From positions 26,645,804 to 26,709,803 of the forward strand of contig OY804579.1 of NCBI GenBank assembly GCA_963680875.1: a stretch of 64,000 nucleotides of DNA, given 5' to 3'. The translations under genes were made by a program, and so were the position numbers. The notes beneath the pieces are model-generated. The model made no database searches. It was not told where the DNA came from and saw nothing but the letters and a program-made list of their open reading frames with translations. Every line of letters begins with the position of its first letter. The first letter of the stretch is position 1. Origin of the DNA: Bathymodiolus brooksi (lineage: Eukaryota; Mollusca; Bivalvia; Mytilida; Modiolidae). Below are positions 33,570 through 44,863 of the stretch, piece after piece.

Positions 33570-34849
33570 ATGGCTGGACATATTGACGAATAAAAAAAAA
33601 ATTGACGCTTTGTAAACACTGGTTCCGTGTAATACACTAACACACTCAACTAATGAAGATCTTCTTAACATAAAGCGCAAAGGTGATCCTGAAGTCTTGT
33701 ACCCTCTCTCGTACGTCCGATACCACTGAATCCCGGAACCTGTGTGTAATAAAAGTCATTTTGTTAGCTTGTTTTACTTATATTGATATTTTTTAATTTA
33801 TTAAATCTCTTCTGACATACTGACAAGAATTTTTGTTTCTACGCAGAAGTTAACTTTTGAGATTTCGTAAGGAACGATAACTCGAATAAAGGAAAGACAG
33901 CTCAATTGAATGAGACTAGATTCGGCCCTAAAAAAAAGTCGTCCCCAATATATCTCGGCCCAAAAAATCTCGACACTTTTTGATGCACTGGATGAGCATG
34001 AAATTGCCAGATGATTTTCAGATACATGAGCATTCATGGCCGTGTCGGTTTCATATTAGATTCTACAATAACAAAATCTTGCACCTTTTACCATGTTTGC
34101 CTCTTTTTCTCATCTCTTTCTATCGTGTCAATATTTGTTAACGTTGAGAAAATATAGAGTGCTCTCCCTTGTTAGGTAACTAACGTAAATAAAAACAAAT
34201 TACCTCCCTTTGACCAACGTCAAATAACTTTTTTACAGGCATTTATCGCTGTTAGTAGCATTTATAATATATTAATATAATATATTTGTGAAATACATTT
34301 AAAATACTGCCAAGACACTATAAATCGACAATTTAATTCAACAATGGAAAACAATTTTGTGGGAAAAACGGAGTGTAGCTTGTCTTACCCTGGAGCTGAG
34401 TAAGATAGAAAAATATTTTTCACCTAAGTTAATGGACTACTTTATCCAAGGGGTGAGAAAAATACATCTTTATTACTGTCATTCATATTCCAGGGAAGTA
34501 ACATTAAACACCTGATAATTTATCACCATATTTTAATGATACATCTGAGTGAAAACTGAAACAATCTATTTTTCAAAGGGTTACACAACATTTTTTCTTA
34601 CCATACTTAGATTTGTTTGCATCAAGATTGAATAAACAATTACAAAAATATACACCAATACAGCGTGGGTTCACGCCCGGCTTTGTAAATTACAAAAAAG
34701 GGTGCACTCGACTCGTAGTCGCAAGTGATGAAGTTTACCAGTTGCTTGCCCATGGTTGGTACATTAACTAAATATAGAAAATGTGATAAATAGCTTTAAA
34801 TATCCTCACAAGAAACTCGAGTCACGAGTGATAAAGATTACCAATTGCT
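33570..34849. other. Intronic DNA around the LINE insertion
   Basis: No gene seen. 34071-34134 is similar to 20930-20998 left of the LINE, so the locus already held two related segments. 34728-34765 and 34830-34866 share TTTACCAGTTGCTTGCCCAT-like words, a short duplication leading into the SINE-like repeat. Confidence 0.5.
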
Positions 34850-34965
34850 TGCCCATGGTCGGTGGTTCTCTCCGGGTACTCCGGCTTCTTCCACCACTAA
34901 AACTGGTCGCCATGTCATAGCTGAAATGTTGCTGAAAATGGTGTTAAACACCAAAAATCAATCAA
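34850..34965 (-). repeat. SINE/MITE-like repeat, inverse copy of the 11537 family
   Basis: Read in reverse it starts TGGTGTTTAACACCATTTTC, then ATGACATGGCGACCAGTTTT and CCGGAGTACCCGGAGAGAAC. The 11537-11635 segment has the same order on the other strand. CAATCAATCA at its edge could be the remains of a simple tail. Confidence 0.65.
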
Positions 34966-36026
34966 TCATCAGCTGTAAAACAGTTTGTTGATTATTTGTC
35001 TACCTTTTACAGTTGTATTAATTCACATAAATGTGCTGTATGTCAAACTTTGACGTTATTGGGAAATTATAATCTAGCTAATAATGAAATACTAATTAGA
35101 TTCATGAAGGGCATTTTTAATTTAAGACTTCCTGTATGTAAATATGTATTTACTTAGGGTGTAGGGAAAATCCTTAAATATATTTCCACACTTTATCCAT
35201 TGACAAATTTGTCTCTAAAACTTTTGACACTGAAATGTGTCTCTCTATTAATGTTAGTAACAGCACAAAGATATCAGACTTTGGCTGCATTAGATTTACA
35301 TACCTGTTAACCTCTGGGAACTGCTAGGGGGGAGATCTCCCCCCTACCAACTCTTCTAAGGGGGAGATTTTGTGCATCGCCTTTAAACGCACAAAATTGT
35401 ACCTTGTAGTTGCATACATGTGATAGAGTTGCTATGCTACAACTGGAGATTTGTAAATTTTTATCGACGTATTTGATGCATGTTTTTATTGTTAATTTAT
35501 GTTTTCTTTTTGTTTGTTTCAGTATTGAACCAACTGCATCCCATTTCAATATATATTGTTTACATTTCTGTCTTATTAGTAGTGTTTCATATGATGAATG
35601 AAGGATAAAAACTGTATTTATAATTTATTCATAATCATTCATAATCATAAGGTTATAACAAAGCAATAACAATGAAGACAGAATGCTCTGAACAATAAAG
35701 TCATAGAGCACTAAAATTAAAAAGTCACTTTGCTGCTGGTGCTGACAGAGGAATCATTAGGTAGTCCTGTAATTGTAAAGCAAAATCTGTCTGAAAAAAT
35801 CAACCGATTTGTTTAAATATTTGCTGATTTTGTTTTCTCTTTTTATATTGCCCATTGACAATTTTTCTTATCATTGTCTTTGTGGAATTAATATTGATAT
35901 AATATCTTTTGTCTGTGAAGGGTAGTGCTTAAAATACACCAATGCTTATTATGCACACCTACCTATGGTAATTCCCTTGGTTTGTACTAATTCTTCCAAA
36001 ATTTGATATTATTTGTCTACTTTCAG
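34966..36026. other. Intronic DNA; contains a 22-bp palindrome
   Basis: No coding similarity. Holds a perfect palindrome at 35325-35346 (below), and ends with ATTTGTCTACTTTCAG, the acceptor of the third DAGL exon. Confidence 0.5.
35325..35346. repeat. 22-bp perfect palindrome
   Basis: TAGGGGGGAGA and its exact inverse TCTCCCCCCTA are joined without a spacer. A further TAAGGGGGAGATTTTG lies 20 bp downstream. This is probably the end of an unrecognised repeat; no regulatory role is shown. Confidence 0.8.
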
Positions 36027-36146
36027 TTTATGATCATAGCTTCTGGTGTATGGGAAGTACTCTGTAGTTGTTTTACCAGTGACAATTTAGCCTCAGAGAG
36101 ATTGATAGGGAGAGGAGCAGTATATACATCTAATAATGATTTAGAG
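36027..36146 (+). CDS. Diacylglycerol lipase (DAGL, beta-like), third visible exon
   Basis: Acceptor TACTTTCAG, donor GAG|GTATGA, 120 bp, phase 0 at both ends. It encodes FMIIASGVWEVLCSCFTSDN, LASERLIGRGAVYTSNNDLE. Joined to the previous exon it reads SPK-FMIIASGVWEVLCSCF, which fits the NKPKY.ILL.GCWYELFGG segment of vertebrate DAGL-beta at the same place after the conserved LK...L..I region. Similarity is weaker than in the two earlier exons because this insert region varies in the family. Good splice sites, a fully open phase-0 frame and the correct order support it. Later exons (the expected ..YPPG.IIH.. block) were not found with confidence. Confidence 0.68.
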
Positions 36147-36721
36147 GTATGATATGTATATGCATTTTGTATTATATGACTTTCTACATATAGATATACA
36201 ATTATAGCTTATTGCTGAGGTCATTGCATGTTTTTATCTACTTGATAAAAACGATGAAGTTTGAGGTCTATGCATACTTTCATCAGATGATAAACACATA
36301 TTCACCTACAGTAGAACTTCGCTGGATCGAACTTAAAGAGACTGTCAAAATGTGTTTGACCTATCGGAAGTTTGAGTCACTGAGGTCCCGTAATTTCAGA
36401 GAGAAAAAAATCTGGTTCTGACCCGAGACAGTTTCATTATACTTTGATAACTGATGCACAGTACCATGGACCTTTGTCAGAAAACATATTTAATCCTTTA
36501 GAAAGTTTTCAAAGACTACGGCTTCTGGATACCTCTTTGGTATCTTCAAACGTTCCTTAGAAAGTTTTTTTCACTTTGTTCGCGATCTATTTTATATACA
36601 GGAAATACGAGGTCAGGTATTAACAGTTGGATCGATATCGGTATAATGCTTCAGCTTGATAATTCCGATATATATTTTTAATGGCCAATTTTCAAATTTT
36701 AGCCAATGATCATTTTCTTTT

Positions 36722-37135
36722 TTTAGCTCACTCTTTTGCCATCACTTGGCGTCCGTCGTCTGTTAGCTTTTCACACTTTAATCTTCTCCTCTGAAACCGC
36801 AAAGCCAATTGATCTGAAATTTGGTAGGAAGCATCTATGGATGGTCCTCTATAAAGTTGGCTCATTTCGTCCCGATCCATTAACAAACATGGCCACCACA
36901 GACAATTCTTGTTTCTGATTGGTTGATTTTTTTTAAATCTTCTCCTCTGAAACCGCTTGGCCAAATGAACCAAAACTTGGTAGTAAGCATCTATGGAAGG
37001 TCCTCTATAATGAATGCTCCTTTTGTCCCGATCCGTTATTAAACATGGCCACCACAGGCAATTCTTGTTTCTGATAGGTTGATTTCTAAAAAAAAAATCT
37101 CCTCTGTTAAAAGAAAGATAACTCTTGCCTAAGCT
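36722..37135 (+). mobile_element. HLE copy, damaged 5' hairpin, 3'-truncated
   Basis: TTTTAGCTCACTC-TTTTGCCATCACTTGGCGTCC has lost the inverse arm of the 5' palindrome. Two to three core monomers follow (GAAACCGC, GGTAGGAAGCATCTATGG, ACATGGCCACCACA). Ends near 37135 in repeated AAAAGAAAGATAACTCTTG words. No 3' terminus. Confidence 0.82.
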
Positions 37136-37248
37136 ATTAAAAGAAAGATAACTCTTGATATTATCTCCCTTAGAAATTAACTAATACTGATATAGTGTAA
37201 CAGGTTTATTCTATACATTACAAGTAGGTATTCACATTTTAATATTCT

Positions 37249-37703
37249 TTTTAGCAAACCTTGCCAAATGCAATATGAGCTTTTGCCATCGCTTGGTGTC
37301 CGTCGTCTGTCATCCGTTTACTTTTCACATTTTAATCTTCTCCTCTGAAAATCCTCAGCCAAATGAACTGAAACTTGGTAGGAAGCATCTATGGAATGTC
37401 CTCTATGAAGATTGCTCATTTCGTCCTGATCGGTGAACAGACATGGCTACCACCGAAACTTGGTAGGAAGCATCTATGTAATGTCCTCTATGAAGATTGC
37501 TCATTTCGTCCTGATCGGTTTGCAAACATGGCCACCACATGCAATTCTGGTTTCTGATTGGTCGATTTCTAAAAAATCTTCTCCTTTGAAACTGCTTAGC
37601 CATATGAACTGAAACTTGGTAGGAAGCATGGAAGTATGGAAGGTTCTGTATTAAGTTTCCTCAAAGAAGAATGAAAGGTGAGCGACACAGGCTCCTCTAG
37701 TTT
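37249..37703 (+). mobile_element. HLE copy with incomplete 3' hairpin
   Basis: The 5' end TTTTTAGCAAACCTTGCC-AAATGCAATATGAGC is diverged. Core monomers include a short internal duplication (GAAACTTGGTAGGAAGCATC twice within ~100 bp). The 3' end has AGGTGAGCGACACAGGCTC, then directly CTCTAGTTT, so the second hairpin arm is missing. Confidence 0.82.
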
Positions 37704-39011
37704 AATTTGAATTTGAAGCAATTATATTTGTTTCTTTTGGTATTATATAGACATAAAAACTTGGTTAATCGAAATTTCACTACTAGTACATTTCTATTTG
37801 ATTGGTATTTAGATGAACCTTGAGATCACACAGTTTTATATTATTCGATTCCAGCAACTATAAAAGTTAAGATAAACCACTCTCAATAATACTAATTCAT
37901 GTAATAACAATTTTAAATATTGTTTTAATAAACTTTAGTATGATTGTAAACATTTTATTGTTTTAATTATTGTCGAGTGTAAGCGCGCTTGGTACAATCA
38001 GTGACATGCGTCTCGGGTTCAATAATCGCTCTTTATTATTCGTAATTAACGGTTAATAATCAAGCCACAGCTGAATTCAATTACTAATTAATACAAATTA
38101 GGACAAGTTTACCTCTCTACCTGTAATCGTTAAGTAAACAATTATTTTCTGTCGGTAATCTGACATTTATCACCATGCTATAAACACATTCAACCATACC
38201 TTATATCTGTCAATTAAATTGCGATTTTCGAGTTTGGCATGGTAAAACTCATGATTTTATTATTGACAGTACCATTTATTGAGTTCCACTGTTCGATGTA
38301 TTGGTGTTCGAGCAAAAGGTGGTTTTTTTTGCTTAGAAATATAAAGAAAATTGATGGGACTTTCAAATCAGTTCGAGCCATCCATAGTGTTCGACCAATC
38401 CGAGTTCGAGGGACCGAAATTTGACTATATAATAAGGCTACAAATGTTTTATTAGATTATCATATTATATCAAATTTATGATTGATCAATTCATTATCAC
38501 ACCATTCAAATATGAAATACAAAAATGATACCATTAATATATAACATTCATAAGTAACAACAAGCTAACAGAAATCATCTTGTCTCATTTAATAGAAACG
38601 TAGATATCTACATGTATCAACATTTTCCAAGAGAATTCCTATTTGCAAATCGACAATCTTCACTTTCTGGTCTCATATTTGTTTATGTCAACAACACAAT
38701 TGATCGAAGTGCAAATGAAAGTTTTATTTTCAATGAAATAGTTATTTTTATTAAAACGCAGTGTGTTTATTCTAATTAATGTGACATAATTTGACAAATT
38801 AAATGATATGATATTTTGAGAAATATAGAATACCAGCAGTTTTGAAAGTAGAGACAGACATTATCACTAGTATCACAACAAGATTGATAGGACGGTCTGG
38901 CATACAAGTGATGAACTACATCTAGACCTATTGTTTTTGTCGATGACATCATAATGTGTTTGATGTAACACTGACAGATACTTTTCAGTATGTTGATATT
39001 GACTATATCAC
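37704..39011. other. Intronic/intergenic AT-rich DNA
   Basis: No gene recognised. The right end of the possible pogo-like element lies at 38400-38427 (TTCGAG words). The remainder has nothing I can name. Confidence 0.45.
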
Positions 39012-42000
39012 CAGGGCTGTGGAATTGCCATGCCTGACTCATCCAACTCATTCATAGAATCTGTCGGACAAGTAGAATTTCCCAGCTAGCTTGTCTGGGG
39101 ACAAGTAGAAATAACAAGGCATGATAATTTCTATTAAAGTATTCTGAAAAGACAATCCCTTAAATAATATTATATCGTAAATATTAGCAGTTTTTTGCAG
39201 TTATAAACGATCACGTCCAGTGGTGTTCCAAAAGCAGCTAAAATTAACCAGAATTATACAAGTTCTAAATTGAGTATTACGACCTGATTGCAATGATAAT
39301 TTTACTGCATTTACTAAGCGATAACCAGGACCGTGTAGCATTTTTTTATTGGAGTTCCGAATGTGATGTTCTTTTGCCAGTCGTATACAAATACGAACCA
39401 TACACATAGTGCCTAACACCCTTGAACATACAAATCTGGTTTCAGTCGTGACAATGGACAAATATTTAATAAGAATTAAAAAATACTGGAAGGTTCTGGC
39501 GACAAAGCTTTAGCGGAAAAAGACACAGAATATGAGAAAAAAGTGCCAACAGACTTTTCAGTCCTAGTGGTTAGCCGATTTCTGCCAGTTACTACTGAAT
39601 GCTGTTAGTGTCTCTTATCCCCGGTTTGAAAATTATTACAATTTTGATTGGTTAAAGCCCGGGCATAGAAAAAACATATTCTTGGGTGTTGCTAGGCCAT
39701 ATTACCGGATGTAACTAGCCATTTAACCATTCAAATGTTGTTATAATTTGCAAAACAGGGATAATATGACGTTAAAGCTTGCGACGTTGCGCTCCAAAAT
39801 CAAATTTAGTTAATTTTGGTTATATATTGAATATAAAGCTGTTACTTTGATCAGCTGTAGGGTGCTACCAAAGGTAGTATCATTAACCAGGTAAAAAGCA
39901 CTCGAAACTTGGCGTCTGTCGTCCGTTAACTTTTCACATTTTAATCTTCTCCTCTGAAACCCCTCAGCCATATGAACTGAAACTTGGTAGGAAGCAGCTA
40001 TGGAAGGTCCTCTATAAAGATTGCTAATTTTGTCCCGATCTATTAACAAACATGGCCGCCACAGGCAATTCTTGTTTCTGATTGACCTATTTTTAAAAAT
40101 ATTCTCCTCTGAAACTGCTTAGCCAAATGAACCGAAACTTGGTAGGAAGCATCTATGGAAGGTCCTCTATAAAGATTGCTAATTTCATCTTGATCTGTTA
40201 ACAAACATGGCCACCACAGGCGATTCTTGTTTCTGTTTTGATTGATTTCTTTAAAAAAAGATTATGTTAAAAGGGAAATAACTCTAGTTTAAATAAATCT
40301 ATACATTTTGTATCTATTCAATATGCAGTTACAGTGTATCTCTGAATTGAATTACAGATAAATATGCCTCTAAAACCCCTCAACCAAATGAACTGAAACT
40401 TGGTAGGAACCATCTATGGAAGGTCCTCTATAAAGATTGCTCATTTCGTCCCGATCCGTTAATGAACATGGCCGCCACAGGTGACGCTTGTTTCTGATTG
40501 GCTGATTTTAAAAATTCTTCTCTTCTGAAACCGCTTGGCTAAATGAACCGAAACTTGGTAGGAAGCATCTATGGGCGGTCCTCTATAAAGAGTACTCATT
40601 TCGTTTCAATTCCATTAACAAACATGGACGCCACAGGCAATTCTTGTTTCTGATTGGTCTATTTCTAAAAATCTTCTCCTCTGAAACCACATGGCCAAAT
40701 GAACCGAAACTTGGTAGGAAGCATCTATGGAAGGTCCTCTATAAAGATTGCTCATTCTGTTCCAATCCATTAGCAAACATGGCCACCACAGGCGATTCTT
40801 GTTTCTGATTGGTCTTTCTAAATATCTTTTCCTCTGAAACCGCATGGCCAAATGATCCGAAACTTGGTAGGAAGCTTCTATGGAAAGTTCTCTTATAAAG
40901 ATTGCTCATTATGTCCTAATCTGTTAACAAACATGGCCACCACAGACAATTCTTTTTTCTGATTGGTCAATTTCTAAAATTCTCCTACTCTGACACAGCT
41001 TGGCCAAATAGACCGAAACTTGGTAGGAAGCATCTATGGAAGGTCCTCTATGGGAATTACTCATTCTGTTTTGATCCGTTAGCAAACATGGCCATCATAG
41101 ACAATTCTTGTTTCTTATTGTTCGATTTCTAAAACAGCTTTTCCTCTGAAACTGCTTGTCCAAATGATATGAAACTTGGTAAGAAGCATCTATGGAAGGT
41201 CCTCTATAGATATTGCTCATTTCGTTTTGATCCATTAACAAACATGGCTGCCACAGGCAATTATTGTTTTAGATTGGTCGCTTTCTAAAAATCTTCTTCT
41301 CTGAAACTGCTTTTCCAAAACCATCCGAAATTTGGTGGGAAGCACCTATAGGCTATGGAAGGTTCTGTATTAAGTTTCCTCAGAGCAGAATGAAAGGTGA
41401 GCGACACAGGCTCAGCTCAGTGCTGAGCCTCTAGTTTACTTATTCTTTCCAAAAACAAAGAAAACGTCACTTTTACGTGGGCCGCCGGGGTCCAAAATGT
41501 CTTATTTTTTACTATAACCAGGGATAAATTTGTTATCTACGTTCTTATCCGTAGATATGGAGATTTTAACACCCTTCAGTAGCCTGTGCACCCTTCGGCG
41601 TTTTAAAATCTCCATATCTACGGATAGGAACATAAATAACTTATAATATCGCCATATCTGGAGGAAATATCCTGATATTGACAATCAGACATCGTGAATG
41701 TTTATTGGCAAATCATGAATAGAGCCTAAAATGCTTGGTCCTCCCACTACTAGTCATCTGGTTCTGCAAAGTGTGCTGCTTGAATTGATCATGAAGGACA
41801 TGAGTAAAACTGAACACATGATTGGTTTCATTTTTTATGTACAAAGCCATTGTCAAATTAAAGTTAGTCAAAATGAATTTAATAGATATGAGAATCTTTC
41901 CAACACAGCTTATGTTGTATCTCAAAACATGCTGCCATTCACTGACTACACATATAAATGGTTTTCATTTGGGCAGTGATCATTTATGCAAGGGTACTTG

Positions 42001-42283
42001 CGTTCATTTTATTAAAACAATATATGAAGTTTTACGCAAACATACAATAGACTATAAAGCAAGTTCAACATATTTCAATTGTGTACAGACTCCTCTGTCA
42101 CTGATCAAGAGAGGCAATACTTTTAAGAAAAGTCCACCCTGACACTCATGAACCAGCAACTGCATTTGCAAGTATCAAATGTATAAAAAGAACAGGACAA
42201 GTAGGATTTTGTCTGGACAAGTAACTTTTTTCAGATAACTTGCCCAGGGACAAGCACAACATTTTCGTATTTCCACACCCCTG
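39012..42283. mobile_element. Possible hAT-like element with CAGGG(C/G)TGTGGAA ends
   Basis: The left end CAGGGCTGTGGAATTGCC and the right end, in reverse CAGGGGTGTGGAAATACG, form short inverted termini of hAT type. Both flanks carry GACAAGTAG / CTTGTCC-type words inward. Near 39453 a + strand ATG opens MDKYLIRI, which recalls hAT/ZBED-type proteins, but it is soon broken. An 8-bp target duplication is not visible (TATATCAC against ATCCCTCA), so the ends may belong to two elements or have changed. An HLE copy lies inside. Confidence 0.4.
39906..41434 (+). mobile_element. HLE copy, 5'-truncated, ~1.5 kb, intact 3' hairpin
   Basis: Starts within the conserved TTGGCGTCTGTCGTCC sequence, lacking the 5' palindrome. 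About nine core monomers of ~155 bp follow (GGTAGGAAGCATCTATGG, ACATGGCC.CCACAGGCAA, TTCTTGTTTCTGATTGG), broken near 40260-40370 by non-core sequence. The 3' end has AGGTGAGCGACACA, the 8-bp hairpin GGCTCAGC-TCAGT-GCTGAGCC at 41409-41429, and TCTAGTTT. Confidence 0.88.
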
Positions 42284-42317
42284 ATCCCTCAGAAGATAAA
42301 AGGAAACATGTCCAAAT

Positions 42318-43368
42318 TACATAAATGTACAGTTACAGTATGTACACTTCAATAATGTAAAGTTCCAGTATGCATACTACAATAATGTAACTTAATGTAA
42401 TGTTTCAGTATGTATACTACAATAATGTAACATAATGTAAGGTTTCAGTATTTGTACTACAATAACGTAACAAAATGTAAAGTTTCAGTATTTGTACTAC
42501 AATAATGTAACATAACGTAAAGTTTCAGTATTTGTACTACAATAATGTAACATAATGTAAAGTTTCAGTATTTGTACTACACTAATGTAGCATAATGTAA
42601 AGTTTCAGTACATATACTACAATAATGTAACATAATGTAAAGTTTTATTATGTATACTACAATAATGTAACATAATGTAAAGTTTCAGTATGTATGCTAC
42701 AATAATGTAAAGTTTCTGTATGTATACTACAATAATGTAGCATAATGTAAAGTTTTAGTATGTGTACTACAATAATGTAATATAATATAAAGTTTCTGTA
42801 TGTATACTACAATAATGTAGCATAATGTAAAGTTTTAGTATGTGTACTACAACAATGTAATATAATGTAAAGTTTCTGTATGTATACTACAATAATGTAG
42901 CATAATGTAAAGTTTTAGTATGTGTACTACAACAATGTAATATAATGTAAAGTTTCTGTATGTATACTACAATAATGTAGCATAATGTAAAGTCTCAGTA
43001 TTTGTACTACAATAATGTAATATAATGTAGTTTCAGTATGTATACTACAATAATGTAGCATAATGTAAAGTTTTAGTATGTGTACTACAATAATGTAATA
43101 TAATGTAAAGTTTCTGTATGTATACTACAATAATGTAGCATAATGTAAAGTCTCAGTATGTGTACTACAATAATGTAATATAATGTAGTTTCAGTATGTA
43201 TACTACAATAATGTAACATAATGTAAAGTTTTAGTATGTGTACTACAACAATGTAATATAATGTAAAGTTTCTGTATGTATACTACAATAATGTAAAGTT
43301 TCTGTATGTATACTACAATATTATAATGTAACATAATGTAAAATGTCTGTATGTATACTACAATAATG
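42318..43368. repeat. ~40-bp minisatellite, first block
   Basis: Tandem units of the form ACAATAATGTAACATAATGT then AAAGTTTCAGTATGTATACT, with many variants (AGCATAATG, TTTCTGTATG, TGTGTACTAC) and some shortened units. The block runs up to the insertion at 43369. No coding potential beyond spurious frames. Confidence 0.92.
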
Positions 43369-44863
43369 CAGGGGTTTCAAAGTTTTTTTATAATAGGAGG
43401 TACTTCTTAAATTTTAGGAGGTACCTAAAAAATTAGGCTGAGGGCCGTAAGGGGTCCAGGGGGCGGAAGCTCCTGAAATATAGCATTTTGTGGACCAAAA
43501 AATGTACTTCAGAGACTGCAAAACATTATGTGTTTTTGAGAGAAAAATCCCATTAACTTCAAGAGTTCAGATTTCACCAAGAGTGAAGATCATGCATAAT
43601 GCCTGGATCCCCCCCCCCCCCCCCCAATTTCTTTATTGAATATTTCAGTTTACAGACTTCAGCCAAGATTATTCATTGATAGTCTGCCATATCTTAAAAA
43701 AAGAAACCAAAAGGACCATAAAGAGCTATGGTTCCGCAGCTAGGCTTGACAAAGCCATTGCTATCAAAGCTTCAACTTCTCAAAATTCTTTTGTTGGCTT
43801 TGTCCTTTTCTTTTTCACAATACCTTGGCTTGTGTGTTTTTTTTTACTTTATTACCAGTAATTAAACTCATCAAAGACCATTGGCAGGATCAAGACATTT
43901 AAATGTCATAATTAATGAAACCAAGGACGTACATGTATATAGAATACTCCTTGATGAAACATATAAATTTTATTTGCAATCATCAATCTTTAATAAAAAT
44001 TTATTATTTTTTAATAGATCAATACAAATATAATTAAACAAAAACAATATATATTGTTACTTTCACGACTTATGTGCAAAAAAAATGTTCAAACAAAAAC
44101 GATTCGCAGGAAGACATTAAATTATTTTGGAAAAAAGGGGGGCCGGCGTTTTGACATTACAATGTAATTCGTATTTGAGCCATGTCCGGTCCTTTTTCAA
44201 GATTTCTAGTAATTTTCTATTCCTTATCTCCTCGTACCCCCTTTTAAAAATGTTTTTTCAGCACACTTTCATTTCTGTGAACAACCGCGGTAGGGCCCCG
44301 TCAAAATGTGAGCCATAGGTTTTTATTTTTTTATACCGGAAGTTAAACAATATGGACGGAGTTAAGCAACAAGACAGTACACCCCAGAATGATTCGACCC
44401 TAGGTTTTAAATGGATAAAAAAAAAATCGCACAAAATATTGTGTAGTCATATATTCATAATACATAATGATCATACTTATATTACTGGAGATTACACTAA
44501 ATTGTGTTTGAACATAATTTGTAATCGGTTCGAGTTTTACACAAGAATGAAAAGATATTGGGGCGAAAACATAACTATTTACCGTATGCGCAAACTGCTA
44601 TTTACGATTCTAAGGTAAAGTTATTTTTAAAACAGGGAATATCCCATCAACTTGGTCGTGACGCAGTTGTTCGATTTGAATGCGAGAATTCAGCAATTGA
44701 CGTGATCATTAATTTTTTATGAAAAATATTCCACAAGCCTATCGACCATCGTACTTGTGGTTTTGACCACAGCTAATTTTGGGGGTTCAGTAATTTCTGC
44801 CGGTACTATACACGATCTCAGGCAGGTAAAAGTACCGGGTACCGGCCCACTTTGAAAACCCTG
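43369..44863. mobile_element. hAT-like non-autonomous transposon inserted in the minisatellite
   Basis: Begins CAGGGGTTTCAAAGT and ends ACTTTGAAAACCCTG, nearly perfect 15-bp inverted termini of hAT type. It is flanked by CAATAATG at 43361-43368 and 44864-44871, an 8-bp target duplication. Removing the element and one duplicate restores a normal minisatellite unit. Length is 1495 bp. No transposase is visible. An 88-codon open frame at 44352-44618 is unrecognised. A run of about 16 C lies near 43610-43625. Confidence 0.85.

Larger units (their letters stand above)
36308..38427. mobile_element. Possible pogo/Tigger-like element (diverged TIRs), interrupted by HLE copies
   Basis: The left end CAGTAGAACTTCGCTGGATC followed by GAACTTAAAGAGAC resembles a pogo/Tigger terminus. 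The right end in reverse reads TAGTCAAATTTCGGTCCCTC then GAACTCGG. The two share the A..TTCGG..C.TCGAACT pattern, are in opposite orientation and are flanked by TA. No transposase was recognised. The ends could belong to two different elements. Confidence 0.4.

Noticed and set aside
39012..42283. A firm call of a complete hAT element
   Set aside because: Termini look right, but the flanking 8-bp sequences do not match, so it was kept only at low confidence.
44352..44618. 88-codon frame inside the hAT-like element
   Set aside because: Does not resemble a hAT transposase and has no other support.
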